NCBI RefSeq assembly: GCF_007556595.1
Contig: NZ_VJNB01000002.1
Span: 124,001-188,000 of the forward strand
Length of the DNA stretch: 64,000 nucleotides
Direction: 5' to 3'
Source: Tepidimonas alkaliphilus
GTDB taxonomy: Bacteria; Pseudomonadota; Gammaproteobacteria; Burkholderiales; Burkholderiaceae_C
The translations under genes and the position numbers were made by a program. Below, in pieces: positions 58,999 through 64,000 of the stretch. Each line of letters opens with the position of its first letter. The stretch's first letter is position 1. The notes below the pieces were generated by a model that worked only from the letters and a program-made list of their open reading frames with translations, was not told the DNA's origin and did no database searches.

Positions 58999-59424
58999 TT
59001 ACTCGATGCGGATGCGCTTGCCAGCCACCGCGGTTTTCTTCGGCAGCGTCAGCGTCAAGACGCCGTTTTCGTATTTGGCACTGGCGGCGGACTCATCCAC
59101 ATCGCTGGGCAGCGCGAAGCTGCGCGACACCTGGCCGTAATAGCGCTCGCTGTGCAGCACTTTTTCGCCGTCGCGCTTGGCGTCCTCCTGCTTGATTTCC
59201 GCCCCGATCGTCACGACGTTGTTTTCCACCGTAACGTGGATGTTGTCCTTGCCAACCCCGGGCATTTCAGCCGAGATGACATACGCCTGATCGTTTTCTT
59301 TCACATCCACCTTGATCTGCTGCGGCAGCGGATCGCCATGCAGCGGACGGATGTAGAAGCCCGGCGCCAAATCGCGGAAAAACTCGTCAAACAGACTCAT
59401 GCGGCGTGGAAGCAGATTGCTCAT
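58999..59424 (-). CDS. Small heat-shock protein Hsp20
   Basis: 141-residue ATP-independent holdase chaperone of the alpha-crystallin family. Alpha-crystallin domain about 35-130 with VDVKENDQAYVISAEMPGV, NVVTIGAEI, and the C-terminal YENGVLTLTLPKK; the tail has an IRIE end (I-x-I-like anchor). ATG at 59424 is set by GAGGAGA seven bases upstream. A strong sigma-32 promoter lies about 110 bases upstream, so heat-shock induction is expected. Confidence 0.95.
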   Translation of the reverse strand: MSNLLPRRMSLFDEFFRDLAPGFYIRPLHGDPLPQQIKVDVKENDQAYVISAEMPGVGKDNIHVTVENNVVTIGAEIKQEDAKRDGEKVLHSERYYGQVSRSFALPSDVDESAASAKYENGVLTLTLPKKTAVAGKRIRIE

Positions 59425-59431
59425 ATCCAGA

Positions 59432-59463
59432 TCTCCTCTTGACCATTCAAAGCGTGGAGGAAA
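59432..59463 (-). promoter_or_regulatory. Possible RNA thermometer hairpin over the hsp20 ribosome-binding site
   Basis: In the hsp20 leader UUUCCUC (minus strand, 59463-59457) can pair with GAGGAGA (59438-59432), the Shine-Dalgarno sequence, as a 7-bp helix with one G-U pair and an 18-base loop. A U-rich strand masking AGGA recalls ROSE and fourU thermometers. The fold has not been computed. Confidence 0.4.
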
Positions 59464-59529
59464 AACCGGCCGGCAGCGACGCGTTGCCTCCACTTCAACG
59501 AGCCGCGCCGATTTCAACGTCTGCACAAG

Positions 59530-59559
59530 AGAATGGGGCTTTGATGCGCCTCTTTCAAG
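59530..59559 (-). promoter_or_regulatory. Sigma-32 heat-shock promoter of hsp20
   Basis: Minus strand reads CTTGAAA (59559-59553), a 14-base spacer, then CCCCATTCT (59538-59530), matching the RpoH consensus CTTGAAA-N14-CCCCATnT almost perfectly. Transcription would start near 59522, giving a leader of about 98 bases before the hsp20 ATG. Confidence 0.88.
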
Positions 59560-59616
59560 TGGGCTTGCGTCAACTTTCACAACCGCCGGCGCGGCCTTGC
59601 CCTACACTGGCCGATC

Positions 59617-61116
59617 ATGAACGCGAAACTGCCCTTGCCCGCCGAAACCTCCGAACGCGCCGCGCGTCAAGCCGAAGTGGTGCGCGCGCTGGCCGCCGTG
59701 CTGCCCGCGCACGCCCTGCTGTGGACGCCGGAGGAAACCACCCCGTATGAATGCGACGGCCTGACCGCCTACCGCGAGCGGCCGCTGGCGGTGGCGCTGC
59801 CGGAAACCGAGGAGCAGGTGCAGGCGGTGCTGCGCACCTGCCATCTGCTGAAGGTGCCGGTGGTGGCGCGCGGCGCCGGCACCGGGCTGTCGGGCGGAGC
59901 GATGCCGCACCCGCTGGGCGTGACGCTGTCGCTGGCCAGGTTCAACCGCATCGTGGCCATCGACCCGCTGACGCAGACCGCCACCGTGCAGGCCGGCGTG
60001 CGCAACCTGGCCATCAGCGAGGCCGCCGCGCCCCACGGCCTCTACTACGCGCCGGACCCGAGCAGCCAGATCGCCTGCACCATCGGCGGCAACGTTGCCG
60101 AAAATTCCGGCGGCGTGCATTGCTTGAAATACGGCCTGACGCTGCACAATGTGCTGCAGGTGCGCGGCTTCACGGTGGAAGGCGAGCCGGTCACCTTCGG
60201 CAGCCGGGCGCCGGACGCCCCGGGACTGGATCTGCTGCCGCTGGTGATCGGCTCGGAGGGGATGCTGGCGGTGGTCGTCGAGGTGGTGGTGCGCCTCATC
60301 CCGCGCCCCCCGCTGGCGCGCTGCATCATGGCCAGCTTTGCCAGCGTGCGCGCCGCCGGCGACGCGGTGGCCGCGGTGATCGCGGCCGGCATCATCCCGG
60401 CGGGGCTGGAGATGATGGACAAGCCGATGATCGCGGCGGTGGAGGACTTCGTCCACGCCGGCTACGACCTGGAGGCCGAGGCCATCCTGCTGTGCGAGTC
60501 CGACGGCACGCCCGAAGAGGTGGCCGAGGAGATCGAGCGCATGAGCGCGGTGCTGCGCCAGGCGGGCGCCACCCGCATTGCCGTCAGCCGCGACGAGGCC
60601 GAGCGGCTGCGCTTCTGGAGCGGGCGCAAGAACGCCTTTCCGGCCAGCGGGCGCATCAGCCCGGACTACATGTGCATGGACTCCACCATCCCGCGCAAGC
60701 GCCTGGCCGACATCCTGGAGGCCATCGCGGCGATGGAAGGCAAATATGGGCTGCGCTGCGTCAACGTGTTCCACGCCGGCGACGGCAACCTGCACCCGCT
60801 GATCCTGTTCGACGCCAACGACCCGGATCAGCTGCGCCGCGCGGAAGCCTTTGGCGCGGAGATTCTGGAAACCAGCGTGGCCATAGGCGGCACCATCACC
60901 GGCGAGCACGGCGTCGGCGTCGAAAAGCTCAACAGCATGTGCGTGCAGTTCAGTCCGGAGGAGCGCGAGCAGATGCTGGCCGTCAAGCGCGCGTTCGACC
61001 CGCACGGGCTGCTCAACCCCGGCAAGGTCATCCCCACACTGCACCGCTGCGCCGAGTACGGCAAGATGCTGGTGCGCGGCGGGCGGCTGCCGCACCCGGA
61101 ACTGCCGCGGTTTTGA
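59617..61116 (+). CDS. FAD-linked oxidase, GlcD/D-lactate dehydrogenase family
   Basis: 499-residue flavoprotein closest to the glycolate oxidase subunit GlcD. FAD-binding domain (GAGTGLSGGAMPHPLGVTLSL as residues 87-107, IGGNVAENSGG) and C-terminal FAD-oxidase domain (NVFHAGDGNLHPLILFD, GGTITGEHGVGVEKL). glcE and glcF are not adjacent, though they may follow elsewhere. 2-hydroxy acid (glycolate or lactate) oxidation is expected, which could feed the glyoxylate/hydroxypyruvate enzymes near 34 kb. TACACT (59603-59608) is eight bases before the ATG, with no Shine-Dalgarno site: probable leaderless start. Confidence 0.9.
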   Translation: MNAKLPLPAETSERAARQAEVVRALAAVLPAHALLWTPEETTPYECDGLTAYRERPLAVALPETEEQVQAVLRTCHLLKVPVVARGAGTGLSGGAMPHPLGVTLSLARFNRIVAIDPLTQTATVQAGVRNLAISEAAAPHGLYYAPDPSSQIACTIGGNVAENSGGVHCLKYGLTLHNVLQVRGFTVEGEPVTFGSRAPDAPGLDLLPLVIGSEGMLAVVVEVVVRLIPRPPLARCIMASFASVRAAGDAVAAVIAAGIIPAGLEMMDKPMIAAVEDFVHAGYDLEAEAILLCESDGTPEEVAEEIERMSAVLRQAGATRIAVSRDEAERLRFWSGRKNAFPASGRISPDYMCMDSTIPRKRLADILEAIAAMEGKYGLRCVNVFHAGDGNLHPLILFDANDPDQLRRAEAFGAEILETSVAIGGTITGEHGVGVEKLNSMCVQFSPEEREQMLAVKRAFDPHGLLNPGKVIPTLHRCAEYGKMLVRGGRLPHPELPRF

Positions 61117-61185
61117 ACGTGACATCCCGCCCCACACCCTCCATGCGGCGGGAGCCGCGCAGCGTTGAGCCCGAGGCGGGTCGCG

Positions 61186-61560
61186 TCAGCGGCGCGACGG
61201 CACCACTTTGCCTTGCGCCTCGTAATAAGCGGCGATGTTGACGATATCCCGATCGGTCAAAGGCTTGGCCATGGCTGTCATCGTGGGATCTTGGCGCGAT
61301 CCATCACGATAGGCCAGCAGCGCCTTTTGCAGGTAATCGGCAGGTTGACCCGCCAGGTGAGGCGTTGCTGGCAACACCGAGATCCCCTGCTCGCCATGGC
61401 AGGCAAAACAGACCGCAGCGCGTTTTTTACCGGCCCCAATATCGGCCGGCCCTACGCCAGCCAACGGGGTTTGGGCCTGGGTGGAAGCCCACAAGCCCCA
61501 ACCCAGCGCCACGACAACGAACCGGCGCCAACCTTTGCCGCACGTGCTTGTTTGCGTCAT
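61186..61560 (-). CDS. Small monoheme cytochrome c
   Basis: 124-residue secreted c-type cytochrome. A signal peptide ends near TQAQ (about 27-30); heme motif VCFACHG (CxxCH, about 50-54) and a distal methionine candidate in PTMTAMAKPLTDRDIVNIAAYY fit a class I, c553/c554-like fold. It is the last gene of a three-gene run after two CydA-superfamily membrane proteins and probably carries electrons to or from that complex. GAGGAG precedes the ATG at 61560; the run is more AT-rich than the rest of the window. Confidence 0.9.
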   Translation of the reverse strand: MTQTSTCGKGWRRFVVVALGWGLWASTQAQTPLAGVGPADIGAGKKRAAVCFACHGEQGISVLPATPHLAGQPADYLQKALLAYRDGSRQDPTMTAMAKPLTDRDIVNIAAYYEAQGKVVPSRR

Positions 61561-61571
61561 CCTTGCACTCC

Positions 61572-62792
61572 TCACAGAAACGAATTTCGTAACCAAATCA
61601 CGATGCCGTAAAGAAAGAAAACGGCAATCCAGAGCACCAACACCGCCACCGCCGCCGTGCCCAGGCGCGCCACCACCGGCTCCGCCCGATATAGGCCCAC
61701 CGTGCGACCGGCTCGATACAGCAGCGTCAAATAAAAGCCGCCCACCAGCCCTCCGATCCCCAGCAGCGTGCTGAAGAACAACCACGTGGAGGGCTCATCC
61801 GGGTGCACGGGGTAGTCCAGAATCGAGTAGCCATGCTGCCCTAGCAGCGCCACCCGCACAACCTCGCGCCAGACGGCCAGCAACAGCAACACCGCCACCC
61901 CTGCGGCCAAGGGCCCCCACCCAGCGCGGCCCGGCGCCCAGCGCCAAAGCCACAGCCCCATCGCCACCAAGGATGCCCCCAGCGCCCAACCGACGGGGTG
62001 TCCGCGCAGAAGCTCCGGCTGCGACCACTGCCAGATCAGCCAGGTCAGTGCGCTCAATCCCCAACCGGCTACAGCGAGCCGCCGCCCCAAACGCGCCACC
62101 CACTCACGCTCCTCAGAGGTTCGGTCGGATCGCGCCCCGACATACTGGGCGTACGCCAAAAGAAACACCCCCACCGCCGGCAACGACAAGCTGATCATGA
62201 AAACAAATCGCGGCCAGTCAATAGCGTGCAAACGGCTGCCGCTGGTGTCCACGATTCCACCGGGGGCATACCACGACACCCAGTCCTGTGGGCGCAGCGC
62301 CTGATAGGCCAAGGCATGCATGATGAGCCCATCCAGCACAAACAACGCCAAGGCCAGCCAAGCCCACATCACCACATGCCGGCGCGCCCCCTCTCGGTTG
62401 GCGTAATAAAACACAAACCAAGCACAGTAGCCCACAATCAATGTGGCAATAAAAGCGATTACCCAGGCGCCTGATAAGACATTCGAGACGTACCATTGAG
62501 GGTCATAAATCACCTGTGTGAACAGCAACGGAGCCACCCCGAGCACGATCAACAAGGACACCCCCACTTTGGCAACCTTGGTCATGGTCCATGACAGCCG
62601 CAACCATGAATCTTGAGGACCTCGAGATCGGTGGAACGCCACAATGGCCACCCCAGCAGATCCCAAAGTAAGATGCACAAAAGCAATGTGCAGCGCCCAG
62701 GTGATTACCATCAGTATTTGAAACAATACGGGAGGCGCCGGCAATCCAGCAGGATCGCGCAGCGCCTGCATGATCATTCCAGTGTCCATCAT
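61572..62792 (-). CDS. CydA-superfamily membrane protein (bd-like oxidase partner subunit)
   Basis: 406-residue integral membrane protein with about nine helices. The first helix region ALHIAFVHLTLG aligns with the CydA segment MYHFLFVPLTLG, whose His19 ligates a high-spin heme; the equivalent here is H35. A following block (VSLLIVLGVAPLLFTQVIYD about 75-94, then GAWVIAFIATL) resembles the CydA GVxTGxxxEFQFG region but lacks its glutamates. No Q-loop is seen. AGGAGGAG lies six bases before ATG 62792, and the stop of the upstream subunit is three bases before, so the two are coupled. CydA-type heme ligation is my reading by eye. Confidence 0.7.
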   Translation of the reverse strand: MMDTGMIMQALRDPAGLPAPPVLFQILMVITWALHIAFVHLTLGSAGVAIVAFHRSRGPQDSWLRLSWTMTKVAKVGVSLLIVLGVAPLLFTQVIYDPQWYVSNVLSGAWVIAFIATLIVGYCAWFVFYYANREGARRHVVMWAWLALALFVLDGLIMHALAYQALRPQDWVSWYAPGGIVDTSGSRLHAIDWPRFVFMISLSLPAVGVFLLAYAQYVGARSDRTSEEREWVARLGRRLAVAGWGLSALTWLIWQWSQPELLRGHPVGWALGASLVAMGLWLWRWAPGRAGWGPLAAGVAVLLLLAVWREVVRVALLGQHGYSILDYPVHPDEPSTWLFFSTLLGIGGLVGGFYLTLLYRAGRTVGLYRAEPVVARLGTAAVAVLVLWIAVFFLYGIVIWLRNSFL

Positions 62793-62795
62793 GGG

Positions 62796-64000
62796 TCACT
62801 CCTCCTGAGCCGAAGTCCATTGCGCCGAAACCTGGCGGCGCTGCTGCGCAATCAGCCGCTCTACGTTGTCACCACGGTTAACGGCAGCCAAATAATGCGC
62901 CACGGCTCGCGCCTCTTCCTCGGGCAAATCAATACGCGGCATATAGGGCTGTGTGCCGTGCTTGAGCGGGCCCTGTAAAAAAGCCAAGATCAAATCCTCA
63001 TCAACAGCGCGGTGCAGTTTGTCCGGGATGTTACGCAGCGGCGCACCGGGCTCCAACGCGTGGCAATTGGCGCAAGCGATTTTAGTCAGCAGTTGACCAA
63101 CCTCCAGTCGATTTTGATCAGTCACGGTACGCAACCGCTCGGGCACAAAGGGGTGCAGCTTCAAATACCCGTGCTCAGCTAGACGATCCACTTCCGCTTC
63201 AATGCCCTTGCCGGGCACGTCGCGCGCAATCACCTGATTGCTGTAGATGTATTGCCCTGCCACATAGGGCTTGCGCATGGATTCGCGCATGCGCTCTTCG
63301 GGCCAGACCCCGACGATTGCCACAAAAAGAAACACCGCAGCCGCCAAGGAAGCATGAATGCGCTGCGGTTGCCACCACGCAAACAGCAACCACAACGTTG
63401 CCACCGCAAAAACGGCGACCATGCCTTGCGCATAGACGGGCTTGAGGTGCGCATGCAGCATCACGATGGCGTTTTGCGGCAGGGTCTGCAGATAGTAAAA
63501 AAACATCATCACTGCGAACAAGCCGCCCACCAGGCCTATGGGCGCCAAAAAGCGCACCACTTCGCGGCGCAACTCCAAATCCCGCATGCGACTGGCCACC
63601 ATCAGTCCGACCACCACCGCCATGACGAACATCGATCCGGTGCGAGTACCCAAATGAGCAAAGAAGTTTAAGTTGTAGAACGCGTCGTTGGTGGAGCCGG
63701 TCAGGTACCACCCGTCATGCCCGGGCCACATCATGAAAGAAAGGATCCCCACAATCAACAACATGGTCGCCCACGACGCCAGCGCAAACGACCAGGTCAG
63801 CTTCAAATGGGTTTTCGCATCCACTTTACCAATCAGGTAAACCAGCGCATAAACGCCGATCACCTCCACGGTGAAGTAAACCCATTCCGCCGCCCATACC
63901 CATACAAAGTTATGAATCAATCCACCAACACCGCGCGGACTGGCCACCGTGATGGCATACCAGATGCCGGGCCCAGTGATCGATCCAATAATGTAGGAAA
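62796..64000 (-). CDS. CydA-like membrane subunit fused to a C-terminal cytochrome c domain (partial, N-terminus beyond window)
   Basis: About 400 codons are visible; the 5' end is cut by the window edge. The visible N-terminal part has five or six helices with CydA-like features: two Glu residues (63885-63887 and 63864-63866) in AAEWVYFTVEV, matching the CydA proton-path pair spaced 7-8 apart, and a His at 63655-63657 in FFAHLGTRTGSMF, matching FVHTVASGYVTGA where CydA ligates heme b558. No quinol Q-loop is seen. The C-terminal 110 residues form a cytochrome c with CANCH (about 63058-63074). This layout fits proposed cytochrome-c-linked (OR-C type) members of the bd superfamily. Confidence 0.72.
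   Translation of the reverse strand, partial: SYIIGSITGPGIWYAITVASPRGVGGLIHNFVWVWAAEWVYFTVEVIGVYALVYLIGKVDAKTHLKLTWSFALASWATMLLIVGILSFMMWPGHDGWYLTGSTNDAFYNLNFFAHLGTRTGSMFVMAVVVGLMVASRMRDLELRREVVRFLAPIGLVGGLFAVMMFFYYLQTLPQNAIVMLHAHLKPVYAQGMVAVFAVATLWLLFAWWQPQRIHASLAAAVFLFVAIVGVWPEERMRESMRKPYVAGQYIYSNQVIARDVPGKGIEAEVDRLAEHGYLKLHPFVPERLRTVTDQNRLEVGQLLTKIACANCHALEPGAPLRNIPDKLHRAVDEDLILAFLQGPLKHGTQPYMPRIDLPEEEARAVAHYLAAVNRGDNVERLIAQQRRQVSAQWTSAQEE

Overview
The window is 64 kb of very GC-rich, tightly packed bacterial chromosome. It carries 54 protein genes that I can support, almost no non-coding space, and no RNA gene, insertion sequence or CRISPR array that I could see. The gene content points to a betaproteobacterium of the order Burkholderiales, probably Comamonadaceae or a close relative: proteobacterial-type gshA, a cysI-DUF934-cysH-cysD-cysN-cobA sulfate block, metX-metW, glmS next to an Lrp-type regulator, and a ugp operon. 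I read the genus only as a guess.

Layout. 1-5.2 kb: kup (cut by the window edge), gshA, an MFS transporter and a MNT/HEPN pair. 5.2-9 kb: an M20 peptidase and a PAS-GGDEF-EAL protein. 9-15 kb: three membrane chemoreceptors and a CheW. 15-17.6 kb: apt and a Kef-type antiporter. 17.7-21.6 kb: an AAA-ATPase/PD-(D/E)XK gene joined by a 4-base overlap to the Kdo/LPS genes kdsD, kdsC and lptC. 21.6-25.6 kb: an RRM protein, metX-metW behind a SAM-II riboswitch, and a class III aminotransferase. 25.6-33 kb: the assimilatory sulfate pathway with siroheme genes and a TSUP exporter. 33-46 kb: glycerol, glycerol 3-phosphate and glycerate metabolism: glpR-glpK-hyi-ttuD divergent from glpD, a soluble PAS chemoreceptor, then ugpB-A-E-C-Q. 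45.8-51.3 kb: an OprC-like copper receptor behind a perfect FNR-type box, mnmH and selD divergent, and a Zn/Mn-binding protein. 51.5-56.5 kb: glmS, an Lrp-type regulator, glmU and purU. 56.5-61.1 kb: a DUF4143 ATPase behind a perfect palindrome, a LysR regulator, hsp20 with a sigma-32 promoter, and a GlcD-like oxidase. 61.2-64 kb: a small cytochrome c and two CydA-superfamily membrane proteins, one ending in a heme-c domain; this looks like a cytochrome-c-linked bd-family oxygen reductase and is cut by the window end.

How the parts work together. glmS and glmU make UDP-GlcNAc, and kdsD, kdsC and lptC make and export LPS. The cys genes reduce sulfate to sulfide, and metX makes O-acylhomoserine for methionine synthesis under SAM control. 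cobA and cbiX supply siroheme to CysI. gshA and kup form one transcription unit, and the Kef antiporter nearby belongs to a family gated by glutathione. Glycerol and G3P catabolism is placed with hydroxypyruvate and glycerate enzymes. The most unusual material is the bd-like/cytochrome c locus at the right edge, the SAM-II riboswitch, the anaerobic copper receptor, and two AAA ATPases with nuclease-like tails inserted among housekeeping genes.
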